A stretch of 49,793 nucleotides of DNA from Deinococcales bacterium (GTDB taxonomy: Bacteria > Deinococcota > Deinococci > Deinococcales > JAAFIG01): contig JANXTZ010000069.1 in assembly GCA_025352125.1 (NCBI GenBank), positions 1-49,793 of the forward strand, in the 5' to 3' direction. Positions 7,293 through 16,877 of this stretch are shown piece by piece. Position numbers and translations under genes: made by a program. Under the pieces are notes generated by a model. The model saw only the letters and a program-made list of their open reading frames with translations, ran no database searches and was not told the DNA's origin. The stretch's first letter is position 1; each line of letters begins with the position of its first letter.

Positions 7293-8669
7293 TCAGTGAA
7301 TGTCCAAACCAATCTCAGCTCGGTACGCCTTCATGGCATCCCAGTCTTGGGTCACTTCTGGGCGCTCACTCGAGAGTTGCCGCCAAGTCGTGCCCTCGCG
7401 TCCACTTGGGACTTGCACCATTTCAATGCAGCCTTGAACGGGGCAAACGTTGTGGCACAAGTCGCAGCCCACGCAGTCAGATTCGCGGATCACAGGAAAT
7501 GGACGGCTCGAGATTGCCTTGTGCTTGCCGTTGTCACGGGCATCATGACCTGCTGCAACAAGTTCACCGTCACGGTACAAATCAATACACTGGTGTTCAG
7601 TGTCATTGCAGGCGATGTAGCAAAGATCACACTGAATACAAGAATCTTGGTTGATTCTTGCCACGGTTTTAAAGCCCAAATCAAAATCTCCAAAATCTGA
7701 GATGCGTGGCAAACTCGCACCGATAATCTCGTTGACGCTTCCGATACCTTTTTCGTCCAACCAGTTGGAAAGCCCGTCAATCATGTCCTCGACCACACGG
7801 TAGCCGTACAACATTGCGGCAGTGCAAACCTGCAAACTCGAGGCTCCAAGCAGCAAGAATTCAGCGGCATCTTTCCAGTTCATGATGCCACCCATGCCCG
7901 AAATCGGCATTTTCGCTCGAGAAACCTCTTGCACCAAAGCAACCTGAGAAAGAAGGTGCAGCGCGATTGGTTTGACGGCAGGTCCGGCATAACCGCCGTG
8001 CCCACCTTTGCCACCAATGTTCGGACTTAACTCGAACGTGTCCAAATTCACGCCAACGATGCTGTTGATGGTGTTGATCAAACTGAGCGCATTTGCTCCA
8101 CCCGCCACCGCCGCTCGAGCTGGGAACGTAATGTCTGTGACGTTCGGCGTGAGTTTTACGATCACGGGCAGGCTCGAGAATTCCGTGACCCAACTGGTGA
8201 TCTGCTCGCAGTATTCTGGGACTTGCCCCACCGCCGCGCCCATGCCGCGTTCACTCATGCCGTGCGGGCAACCGTAATTGAGTTCGATGCCGTCCGCGCC
8301 GGTGTCCTCGATTTGCTCAATGATGTTCTTCCAGGCTCCTCGGGTGCTCTCGACCATCGCCGACACGATCACGGCGCGGTCAGACCAGAGCTTTTTGATC
8401 TGGGCAATTTCGCGCAAATTGATTTCGAGCGGACGATCTGAAATCAGTTCGACGTTGTTTAACCCAATAATCTGACCGTTGTATTTGACCGTGCCGTAAC
8501 GGTTTGAAACGTTCAGCACAGGCGCACCTATCGTCTTCCAAACTGCCCCGCCCCAACCCGCCTCAAACGCTTTATGGATTTGATGCCCAGAGTTGGTCGG
8601 AGGCGCACTGGCGAGCCAGAACGGATTCGGGGATTTGATGCCGCAAAAATCAATTGACAAATCAGCCAT
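7293..8669 (-). CDS. preA: NAD-dependent dihydropyrimidine dehydrogenase subunit PreA
   Basis: FMN and iron-sulfur subunit that reduces uracil/thymine to dihydropyrimidines together with PreT. The N-terminal 300 residues form the dihydroorotate-dehydrogenase-like barrel (FWLASAPPTNSG, GCPHGMSERGMGAAVGQ, VKLTPNVTD). The C-terminus has two [4Fe-4S] motifs, CIQCDLCYIACND and CVGCDLCHNVCPVQGC. I start at 8669 after GAGGGGGG, a site formed by G residues directly following a CTCGAG copy. It begins one base after the preT stop (TAA-G-ATG), so the subunits are coupled. 458 residues is a little longer than the usual ~420. Confidence 0.94.
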   Translation of the reverse strand: MADLSIDFCGIKSPNPFWLASAPPTNSGHQIHKAFEAGWGGAVWKTIGAPVLNVSNRYGTVKYNGQIIGLNNVELISDRPLEINLREIAQIKKLWSDRAVIVSAMVESTRGAWKNIIEQIEDTGADGIELNYGCPHGMSERGMGAAVGQVPEYCEQITSWVTEFSSLPVIVKLTPNVTDITFPARAAVAGGANALSLINTINSIVGVNLDTFELSPNIGGKGGHGGYAGPAVKPIALHLLSQVALVQEVSRAKMPISGMGGIMNWKDAAEFLLLGASSLQVCTAAMLYGYRVVEDMIDGLSNWLDEKGIGSVNEIIGASLPRISDFGDFDLGFKTVARINQDSCIQCDLCYIACNDTEHQCIDLYRDGELVAAGHDARDNGKHKAISSRPFPVIRESDCVGCDLCHNVCPVQGCIEMVQVPSGREGTTWRQLSSERPEVTQDWDAMKAYRAEIGLDIH

Positions 8670-8670
8670 C

Positions 8671-10011
8671 TTAATTTCCCCCCTCGAGACTCGAGTGAAT
8701 ACTTTTTGCCGCAATCTTCCCGTCCTGCACTGCCATGACTGTACTGGCGTCACCTTTTAACCGCACGCAATCACCACCAGCGTAAACTCGAGGGTTGCTG
8801 GTTTGGTTTTGATGGTTGACGACGATGTAGCCTTTCTCGAGGGTTAGACCGAGTTGTGATGCGAGGTTGGTTTGTTTTTCCTGTCCAATGGCTTTGATGA
8901 CCATGTCGCACTCGAGGGTGAAATTGCTGTTTGGTATGGGTTCGGGGCGAGGTCTGCCGCTGGCGTCGGGAGCGCCGAGTTGCATGGTTTGACACTCGAG
9001 TCCTTCAACGAAAATCGAGCCTTTGATGCTGACTGGAGCAGTTAAAAAGCGGTATTCGATACCCTCGAGTTTGGCAAAATCGTATTCAAAGTCATAGGCG
9101 GTCATTTCAGTTTTGGTACGGCGGTAAATCATGGTGACGTGAGCGCCGAGGCGGCGGGCGATGGTGGCGGCGTCTATGGCGGTGTTTCCCGCACCAATGA
9201 CAGCCACTTTTTGACCCACTTTGATGCTGGATAAGTCGTCGGTTTTGGTTTGTGTAATAAATTCGATGCCGTCCACCACACCCTCAAGATTCTCTCCTGG
9301 AATCTCGAGGTTTGGAACGTTGCCAAGCCCAGTCCCTAAAAATACGGCTTCGTAACTCGAGTTGAGTTCATCAAAACTGATGTCTGTTCCGACGGTGACG
9401 TTGTTTTTGATGGTCACACCGAGGCGTTTGACCATCTCGACTTCCGCAAGACTGACTTCGACTGGTTCGCGGAACACCACGATACCGTAGGTACTCAAGC
9501 CGCCAGCGAGCGGTTTTTTCTCAAAGATCGTGACGGTGTGACCGAGTTTGGCAAGTTCGGCGGCGCAGCTTAAACCCGCCGGTCCAGCGCCAATCACAGC
9601 GACTTTTTTAGCGGTTGGCTTGCCAGCTTTAAAAACATCAATCTTTTTGTCCATCACGTGATCTGTGGCGTACCGTTGCAGGCGTCCAATTTCGATGGGT
9701 TTATGGTCGCTGCCGAGCACGCACGCGCCCTCGCAAAGTTCTTCGACGGGGCAAACCCTGGCGCACGTGCTACCCAGAAAGTTACTCTCGAGAATGGTTT
9801 TGGCTGCACCCAGATTATTTTGGGTGCTGATTTTTTTGATGAATCTGGGAATGTCGATGTGCGTTGGACAGGCGTGGGTACAGGGCGCGTCATAACAGAA
9901 CAAGCAGCGCGTGGCTTCGATCACGGCTTCGCGGCTGGTCAGGGCAGGCAGGATTTCGTGAAAGTTTTGTCGTAAAACTTGTGGCTCGAGTGTGCTTGGG
10001 TTAAGTGCCAC
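8671..10011 (-). CDS. preT: NAD-dependent dihydropyrimidine dehydrogenase subunit PreT
   Basis: 446-residue FAD/NAD subunit that passes electrons from NADH through Fe-S clusters to PreA. N-terminal cysteines lie in CLFCYDAPCTHACP and CARVCPVEELCEGAC; the FAD site is GAGPAGLSCA and the NAD site GAGNTAIDAATIARRLGA; the C-terminal FAD element is YAGGDCVRLKGDA. The start is GTG at 10011 with AGAGGG eight bases ahead; an in-frame TAA lies just upstream. A 13-codon reading frame with its own GGGAGG overlaps this start (see 10001-10042). First gene of the preTA operon. Confidence 0.93.
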   Translation of the reverse strand: MALNPSTLEPQVLRQNFHEILPALTSREAVIEATRCLFCYDAPCTHACPTHIDIPRFIKKISTQNNLGAAKTILESNFLGSTCARVCPVEELCEGACVLGSDHKPIEIGRLQRYATDHVMDKKIDVFKAGKPTAKKVAVIGAGPAGLSCAAELAKLGHTVTIFEKKPLAGGLSTYGIVVFREPVEVSLAEVEMVKRLGVTIKNNVTVGTDISFDELNSSYEAVFLGTGLGNVPNLEIPGENLEGVVDGIEFITQTKTDDLSSIKVGQKVAVIGAGNTAIDAATIARRLGAHVTMIYRRTKTEMTAYDFEYDFAKLEGIEYRFLTAPVSIKGSIFVEGLECQTMQLGAPDASGRPRPEPIPNSNFTLECDMVIKAIGQEKQTNLASQLGLTLEKGYIVVNHQNQTSNPRVYAGGDCVRLKGDASTVMAVQDGKIAAKSIHSSLEGGN

Positions 10012-10042
10012 GGATTGCCCTCTTGAACCTTAAAAAAATCAT
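10001..10042 (-). CDS. Possible short leader reading frame overlapping the preT start
   Basis: An ATG at 10042 with GGGAGG four bases ahead opens a 13-codon frame (MIFLRFKRAIRGT) that ends inside preT, past the preT GTG at 10011, in a different frame. Ribosomes using this strong site would terminate 10 bases after the preT start, which would allow translational coupling. It could equally be a chance frame. No codon bias for a particular amino acid is present, so attenuation by starvation is not indicated. Confidence 0.3.
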   Translation of the reverse strand: MIFLRFKRAIRGT

Positions 10043-10173
10043 AAAACCTCCCTAGAATCGTTGAATGCTCAGATGCCAATGTTCAGGTGTCTGAGGTTCA
10101 AACCCTCGCGGGAGTCGAATTAACCTCTTTGGTTGTAATACATTTCAGTCTAACACTATTTTTAAGCTGTGCG

Positions 10174-10788
10174 TCACAACTCAACCCTGCCACGCGGTGT
10201 TTGAATGGTTGCCCCGAGTTTGGCTGTTGGAGCGTGAAAAACCTCGAGCAACGATGTCACGCCGATTCGTTCGAGTGTGTCAATCACAAGCTTTGGTTCT
10301 GGATGAACGCTTTGGAGTTGCAATACATGACAGTGTTGATCCTCGAGTTGCGATGTCGGATGAACGCCACGCCACGTTATTAAGGTTGGAATCAAACCCT
10401 CAAAATTCAGATGACCGTCATCGGGCACGGTAATCTGCCAGCTCAGATGCCCACGTGATGCCTCGAGAATCCTGCCGAGCATCGGCAATTCACGCACTTG
10501 GGTTTCGAGGTGATCGGTTCGTGCGACCCAATGAATCAATTTTGGTCGCTCGAGTTTTTGAGCCTGATCGAGTTCAAACCATCTGGCTCGGGTGGGCTTT
10601 GGCGCGTCTGGGTCAACAGCGATCACCTCGAGATAGGTCGTTTCACCAAGTTTCAAGAGTGCGTTGTGCGTCCCAAAAAGCGGATGCTTGCCACCAACTT
10701 GCATTTTGATGCCAAGCTTTTCCTCGAGCCAAGTCACGCCTTGCTCGAGGGTTTTGGCGGCAACCACCAGATGATCCAACTCGAGCAT
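10174..10788 (-). CDS. VOC-superfamily glyoxalase-like protein
   Basis: 204-residue protein beginning MLELDHLVVAAKTLEQGVTW, the typical opening of glyoxalase_3/VOC domain proteins, with ALLKLGETTYLEVIAVDPD forming the second strand of the first beta-alpha-beta-beta unit and WRGVHPTSQLED beginning the second half. Start at 10788 is two bases after the stop of the upstream small gene, indicating coupling; an in-frame extension further upstream would run through that gene. Metal-ligand H6 and E residues are compatible with the fold, but reaction and substrate are unknown. Confidence 0.82.
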   Translation of the reverse strand: MLELDHLVVAAKTLEQGVTWLEEKLGIKMQVGGKHPLFGTHNALLKLGETTYLEVIAVDPDAPKPTRARWFELDQAQKLERPKLIHWVARTDHLETQVRELPMLGRILEASRGHLSWQITVPDDGHLNFEGLIPTLITWRGVHPTSQLEDQHCHVLQLQSVHPEPKLVIDTLERIGVTSLLEVFHAPTAKLGATIQTPRGRVEL

Positions 10789-10790
10789 GA

Positions 10791-11039
10791 TTAACGCCGT
10801 CTGGCTTTGACCAAATCTCTGGCTTTCTGCGGGGTCACCCTGGCAAAAACAGCACCATCGACCCGCAAATATGGTGCACCGAGGGTATCGGCTTCGTGGC
10901 AATCTTGCAGCAACAATTCAAAATTTCCGTCACTCGAGACTTCGCCAGGTGAAATGCGAAGCTCGTCATAGAGGGCTTCGAGAATGTTTTCGCGGTCTTC
11001 GATGGTCAGTCCATCAGTACAGAGTTCTATGCGTATCAC
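10791..11039 (-). CDS. NuoE-like thioredoxin-fold small protein lacking most cluster ligands
   Basis: 82 residues with the pattern of the [2Fe-2S] thioredoxin-like domain found at the C-terminus of NuoE: a strand with Cys (IELCTDG), a helix (ENILEALYDELRISPGE), FELLLQDCHEADTLGAPYLRVDG and a closing ARVTPQKARDLVKA. In true ferredoxin-like members there are four cysteines; only C7 and C48 are present here, so cluster binding is doubtful. GTG start. It precedes the VOC gene by two bases. Similar degenerate members occur as stand-alone proteins; role unknown. Confidence 0.6.
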   Translation of the reverse strand: MIRIELCTDGLTIEDRENILEALYDELRISPGEVSSDGNFELLLQDCHEADTLGAPYLRVDGAVFARVTPQKARDLVKARRR

Positions 11040-11106
11040 GACGCCATCAGTATGTCATGAATTGGTGAAATAACGTAGGGGATGGTCTGAGACCAACCCC
11101 TACAGA

Positions 11107-12561
<1,455 letters not shown>

Positions 12562-12679
12562 TTCAGGCTCCTGTTGAGGTTTTACACGCCATAAACGTGA
12601 TATTCAGCTCGAGTTTGAGTGGTGGTGTCTAGCGGCTCGGGCTTTATTCTAAACCAGTTCAGTTAGAGGCAGACGATGT

Positions 12680-13444
12680 TTAGAGAACCGAAATCATTCC
12701 GCCGTCCACGTACAAAATTTGACCATTGACAAAATTGCTGGCACCGCTCGAGAAAAACACCGCCGCGCCGATCAATTCTTCGGGCTGTCCCCAGCGCTTG
12801 GCAGGGGTGCGACCCACCACCCAGGCGTTAAATTCTTGGTTTTCGACCAGTGGTTTGGTCATTTCGGTGGCAAAATACCCTGGTCCGATGGCGTTGATTT
12901 GCAAGTTGTGTTGCGCCCAGTCGGCGCACATGGCTTTGGTCAACATTTTCAGTCCGCCTTTGGCAGCCGTGTATGCGCCCGTGGTGGTGCGGGCAGCATC
13001 GCTCATGAGGGAGCAAATGTTGATGATCTTGCCACTTTTACGCTCAATCATGGCTGCCGCCACCGCTTTGGAAACCAGCATGGCGCTGGTTAAATTGGTG
13101 GTCAGGACTTCGTTCCAAGTTTCCAAACTCAGATTCTCGAGGCTGACACGGCGTTGAATTCCAGCATTGTTCAACAGCACGTCAATCGGTGCGAGTCGCT
13201 CGAGTTCGAGAATCGCCTGGTTGATCTCCAATTCGGTGGTGACATCAAATCTCGAGGTTTCAATCTTAAAACCCTGATCGCGGAGTCCTTGTGCGGCTCG
13301 CTCGAGTTTGGCTTGATCGCGTCCGTTCAAAATGATCTTCGCGCCGTGCTGGGCGAGTCCTTGAGCGAGAGTCAAACCAATTCCCCCGTTTGAGCCGGTG
13401 ACCAGAATTCGTTTGTCTTGCAGGTTGAATAGACTTTTGTTCAT
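12680..13444 (-). CDS. idnO: SDR-family gluconate 5-dehydrogenase / 5-ketogluconate reductase
   Basis: 254-residue short-chain dehydrogenase interconverting 5-keto-D-gluconate and D-gluconate. The cofactor site is TGSNGGIG, then NNAG, the catalytic S in CSLMSDA and YxxxK as YTAAK, and the C-terminus VNGQILYVDGGMISVL is the ending typical of IdnO/Gno enzymes. Start ATG 13444 with AGGAG; the preceding TTG is an alternative. It is divergent from the LacI-type regulator; the operator at 13496-13509 lies 52 bp upstream, so the same repressor probably controls it. Related SDRs acting on 2-deoxygluconate cannot be excluded. Confidence 0.8.
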   Translation of the reverse strand: MNKSLFNLQDKRILVTGSNGGIGLTLAQGLAQHGAKIILNGRDQAKLERAAQGLRDQGFKIETSRFDVTTELEINQAILELERLAPIDVLLNNAGIQRRVSLENLSLETWNEVLTTNLTSAMLVSKAVAAAMIERKSGKIINICSLMSDAARTTTGAYTAAKGGLKMLTKAMCADWAQHNLQINAIGPGYFATEMTKPLVENQEFNAWVVGRTPAKRWGQPEELIGAAVFFSSGASNFVNGQILYVDGGMISVL

Positions 13445-13469
13445 CAAAACTCCTGAGCTTCCCGAGGGC

Positions 13470-13510
13470 TTGCAATCTCGAGAAATTTTTGCTTATGATA
13501 GCGTTATCAC
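13470..13510 (+). promoter_or_regulatory. Promoter of LacI-type gene with overlapping operator
   Basis: A -35-like TTGCAA (13470-13475) and a -10-like TATGAT (13494-13499) are separated by 18 bp. The -10 overlaps the 14-bp inverted repeat TGATAGCGTTATCA (13496-13509). The same operator, in reverse orientation, occurs at 16779-16792 ahead of the sugar ABC genes, with 18 identical bases including the flank. Position over the -10 box implies repression of the regulator's own gene, and the site is also between regulator and idnO. Confidence 0.8.
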
Positions 13511-13532
13511 GATTTTTAAAAGGTTAGTGGAT

Positions 13533-14648
13533 ATGTGGCAGCACTGTCAACTTTTTGTTTGCACAAATCAACTCGAGGCAACTGTGGCAACGATCCGAAC
13601 AAAATCCAAATCTTCCTCGGGTCAGGCTCAAATCCCAAACCCGAGCCTATCGGTCAAACGCATCACAATTGTTGAGGTTGCAAAAGCTGCCCGTGTCGGG
13701 ACAATGACCGTCTCGAGGGCACTCAACCGTCCCGAAATGGTGTCGGCGGATTTGCGGAAACGCATCCTAAAAACGGTGGAAGACCTCGGTTACATTCCAA
13801 ATAGGGTTGCGGGCGGGCTGGCGTCTGGCACTGCCAAAGCGATTTCGGTGATTGTGCCAACTTTAAACCATCCCGTGTACGTGCCGTTTCTTGAGGGATT
13901 GTATTCGTTGTTGCCCCAGGAGGGCTATCAAATTTTGCTTGGCACCAACGAGTATCAACTGGACGCCGAAGAAAATCTGATCGCCACACTGCTCGGCTGG
14001 CAACCCGATGCGATTGTGATCGCGGGCGTGGATCACAGCCTTCGCACGCGCAACATGCTTGCCCAGGCTCGGGTGCCCGTGATCGAAATCATGGATTTGA
14101 CCGAAGTCCCGATTGACATGAACATCGGTTTCTCGCACGAACAGGTCGGTATTGCCACCGCAAATTTTTTGGCGGACAGGGGCTACAGGCACATTGCTTA
14201 CGCCGGAATGCTTTCGCAACTGGATTTGCGCGGTGCAAAGCGCATGAAAAGTTTTGTGACCACCTTAAAACGCCGCAAATTGGGGCATTACATCGTCAGC
14301 AATGACAAACCCTCGAGCATCGGTGTGGGAAAGACTTTAATGGTGGACTTGCTCGAGAAACATCCTCAAGTCGATGCGGTCTTCTTTGCCAACGATGACC
14401 TGGCTGCGGGTGCATTGTTTGAGTGTCAACGCCGCAAAATTAGGGTTCCAAAAGATATCGCCATTGTTGGATTCAACGATTCTGAGATTGCAAGCCAAGT
14501 CAATCCAGCACTGACCACCGTCAGCACCCCACGGTTCGAGATGGGTCGTCTGGCAGCCGACATGTTGCTGCGGCGTCTGCGCGGAACTCGGGTGGACTCG
14601 GCACGAATTGATATCGGTTTTCGGATTGTCGAACGTGAAAGCACCTAA
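13533..14648 (+). CDS. LacI-family transcriptional regulator (GntR/IdnR type)
   Basis: Cytosolic repressor. The HTH and hinge helix are visible: ITIVEVAKAARVGTMTVSRALN then DLGYIPNRVAGGLASG; the periplasmic-binding-protein-like effector domain follows with FFANDDLAAGALFECQRR and VGFNDSEIASQVNPALTTV. I use ATG 13533, giving 371 residues; a GTG at about 13584 with GAGG ahead would give a more usual N-terminus. Its probable operator overlaps its own promoter and that of the ABC transporter. The family and neighbours suggest gluconate, idonate or a phosphorylated derivative as inducer, by inference. Confidence 0.9.
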   Translation: MWQHCQLFVCTNQLEATVATIRTKSKSSSGQAQIPNPSLSVKRITIVEVAKAARVGTMTVSRALNRPEMVSADLRKRILKTVEDLGYIPNRVAGGLASGTAKAISVIVPTLNHPVYVPFLEGLYSLLPQEGYQILLGTNEYQLDAEENLIATLLGWQPDAIVIAGVDHSLRTRNMLAQARVPVIEIMDLTEVPIDMNIGFSHEQVGIATANFLADRGYRHIAYAGMLSQLDLRGAKRMKSFVTTLKRRKLGHYIVSNDKPSSIGVGKTLMVDLLEKHPQVDAVFFANDDLAAGALFECQRRKIRVPKDIAIVGFNDSEIASQVNPALTTVSTPRFEMGRLAADMLLRRLRGTRVDSARIDIGFRIVEREST

Positions 14649-14680
14649 AAATCTCGAGCCTTTTCACTCAGGAGTCAGCC

Positions 14681-15625
14681 ATGAAACCAGAGATTTTGAT
14701 GATCGCCCCAATGATGCCAAAGGTGATGAACGCCCTTGAGACGGCATACACGGTCCACAAGTTATGGGAAGCCGCAGACCGTCAAGGGTTGCTGGCAAGC
14801 GTTGCAACCAGCATTCGAGGCGTGGCAACCAATGGTTCGGTTGGAATCGGTGGTGATGTCATCAATGCCTTGCCGAATCTCGAGATCATCGCCTGTTACG
14901 GCGTCGGGGTCGATGCGATAGATTTGGTGACCGCCAAAGTCAAAAAGATTTCGGTCACGACCACCCCCGATGTCCTGACGGCAGATGTGGCAGACATGGC
15001 GGTGGGTCTTATGATTGCAAGCTCGAGACGCTTGGTGCGCGGCGATCAGTACGTGCGCAATCTCGAGTGGGCACAAAAGGGCGAGATGCCATTGACAAGT
15101 CGTGTGACGGGCAAACGGGCTGGAATTGTTGGCTTGGGACGGGTCGGCAAAGCGCTGGCAAAGCGCTTGGCTGCCTTCGAGATGCAAGTTTCCTACACCG
15201 ATGTCGGCGCTCAGGGCGATCAACCGTATTCTTTTGTACCAGATTTGACCGAACTGGCTCGAGACAGCGATTTTTTGATCGTGACCGCCGCCGGTGGTCC
15301 CATCTCGAGAAAAATGGTCAACGGAAACGTGCTGGCGGCACTGGGCGCAAAAGGTACCCTGATTAACGTGGCTCGTGGTTCGATTGTGGATGAGGATGCG
15401 CTGGTGGCGGCGCTCGAGGCTGGGACGTTAGGCGCGGCAGGACTGGATGTGTTTGCCAACGAACCCAACGTTCCCGAGGCGTTGTTCAAACTGGAGAATG
15501 TTGTGCTGATGCCACATCACTCGAGCGGCACGATTGAATCCCGGTCATTGATGGGCGATTTGATCGTCGAAAATCTGGCTGCACATTTTGCGGGACAACC
15601 CCTTTTGACCCCGTTCGCGTTTTAA
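14681..15625 (+). CDS. D-isomer-specific 2-hydroxyacid dehydrogenase (2-ketogluconate reductase-like)
   Basis: 314-residue NAD(P)-dependent reductase. The nucleotide site GIVGLGRVGKALAKR begins near residue 150. The catalytic triad is in the usual places: Arg in NVARGSIVDEDALV, Glu in DVFANEPNVPEAL and His in MPHHSSGTIESR. Preceded by AGGAG seven bases before ATG. It lies 32 bp after the regulator gene and 12 bp before idnD, thus in one operon. Members in this setting reduce 2-keto-D-gluconate to gluconate or hydroxypyruvate to glycerate; context favours the former but sequence alone does not decide. Confidence 0.85.
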   Translation: MKPEILMIAPMMPKVMNALETAYTVHKLWEAADRQGLLASVATSIRGVATNGSVGIGGDVINALPNLEIIACYGVGVDAIDLVTAKVKKISVTTTPDVLTADVADMAVGLMIASSRRLVRGDQYVRNLEWAQKGEMPLTSRVTGKRAGIVGLGRVGKALAKRLAAFEMQVSYTDVGAQGDQPYSFVPDLTELARDSDFLIVTAAGGPISRKMVNGNVLAALGAKGTLINVARGSIVDEDALVAALEAGTLGAAGLDVFANEPNVPEALFKLENVVLMPHHSSGTIESRSLMGDLIVENLAAHFAGQPLLTPFAF

Positions 15626-15637
15626 AGAGGAGATTTC

Positions 15638-16678
15638 ATGCTCGCGTGTGTGATTCACGGTGCCAAAGATTTGAGAATTGAAGCTCGAGAAACCCCTGAC
15701 CTCGAAGCCAATGAAGTGCTGGTGCGGTTTGGTGCGGGCGGCATTTGCGGCTCGGACTTGCATTATTTCAATCATGGCGGCGTCGGTGATTTTAAATTGC
15801 GAGAACCGATGGTGCTCGGGCATGAGGTTTCGGGCGAGGTGATGAAACTTGGCACTGAAGTCCAAGGCGTCAAAATCGGCGATCACATTGCCGTTGACCC
15901 ATCCCGACCGTGCCGAGCCTGCGATTATTGTTTGGCGGGACGCAGCAATTTGTGTTCCAACATGCGTTTTTTTGGCAGCGCCGCGCTGTTTCCGCATGTT
16001 CAGGGTGGCTTTTCAGAATTTTTCAAAGTCGCTGAATTTCAGTGTCATGTTGTTCCAAAAGACATCGATTACACCGTCATTGCCTGCGCCGAACCATTGG
16101 CTGTGACCCTTCACGCGGTGGCTCGAGTTGGGTCATTGATGGGCGCAAAAGTCTTGATTACCGGCTCTGGTCCAATTGGCGTGTTGACCGTGGCAGCCGC
16201 AACATTGGCTGGCGCGAGCCAGATCACGGTGACCGATTTGTTTGACGAGCCACTGGCAATTGCACTGCAAATGGGTGCGACAAGTGTGGTCAATACCGCC
16301 AGCCAGCCAGAGAAACTCGAGGAATTTCAGGCGAACAAAGGCGTTTTTGATGTCTCGTTTGAAGCCAGCGGCAATGCCAAAGCGCTCGAGACTTGCGTGC
16401 AATCTACCCGTCCTGGCGGCAGCATGGTACAAATTGGAATTTTGCCGCCTGGTCTGACCAGTGTGCCAATCAACCAAATTTTGGCAAAAGAACTCGGGTT
16501 TTTTGGGACGTTTCGTTTTCACCAAGAGTTCGCTTGGGCGGTGGACGCCTTGGTTTCCAAACGGATTGATGTGATCCCGATTTTAACGGCGAAATTTGGA
16601 TTTCAAGATGCGCTAAAAGCTTTTGAACTGGCGTTAGACCGCAAAAAAGCCATGAAAGTATCGCTGCGCTGTGATTGA
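15638..16678 (+). CDS. idnD: L-idonate 5-dehydrogenase, zinc-type alcohol dehydrogenase family
   Basis: 346-residue medium-chain dehydrogenase that oxidises L-idonate to 5-keto-D-gluconate. Catalytic zinc ligands: Cys in GGICGSDLHYF and His/Glu in LGHEVSGEV; four structural-zinc cysteines in PCRACDYCLAGRSNLC; the cofactor site is GSGPIGVLTVAAA. The segment FGSAALFPHVQGGFSEF is characteristic of the IdnD branch. GAGGAG lies seven bases ahead of ATG. With IdnO it completes the idonate-to-gluconate route; there is no gap in the operon with the preceding gene. Confidence 0.87.
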   Translation: MLACVIHGAKDLRIEARETPDLEANEVLVRFGAGGICGSDLHYFNHGGVGDFKLREPMVLGHEVSGEVMKLGTEVQGVKIGDHIAVDPSRPCRACDYCLAGRSNLCSNMRFFGSAALFPHVQGGFSEFFKVAEFQCHVVPKDIDYTVIACAEPLAVTLHAVARVGSLMGAKVLITGSGPIGVLTVAAATLAGASQITVTDLFDEPLAIALQMGATSVVNTASQPEKLEEFQANKGVFDVSFEASGNAKALETCVQSTRPGGSMVQIGILPPGLTSVPINQILAKELGFFGTFRFHQEFAWAVDALVSKRIDVIPILTAKFGFQDALKAFELALDRKKAMKVSLRCD

Positions 16679-16764
16679 TTTGGGTCGTGCAGAACTTCAG
16701 AATTGGAGGTCAAATTCAGATCACATTGATGCTCGAGGAGTCAATATATTTCATTTTTGAGGGC

Positions 16765-16793
16765 TTGCATTTTTCCCATGATAACGCTATCAT
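16765..16793 (+). promoter_or_regulatory. Promoter/operator of the sugar ABC transporter operon
   Basis: TTGCAT (16765-16770) and TATCAT (16788-16793) are spaced by 17 bp and look like a sigma-70-type promoter. The palindromic operator TGATAACGCTATCA occupies 16779-16792, overlapping the -10. It matches the complement of the site at 13496-13509 exactly. Both promoters also share GAGGGCTTGCA around the -35. The importer should thus be repressed by the LacI-type protein encoded at 13533. Confidence 0.82.
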
Positions 16794-16877
16794 AAGGTCA
16801 ACAATTTACAATTCAGTTTCAATGCTCAAGCGTTCGGCGCTCTCGATTTTTTTGTCACCCACGGAGTTCTTTTGACC

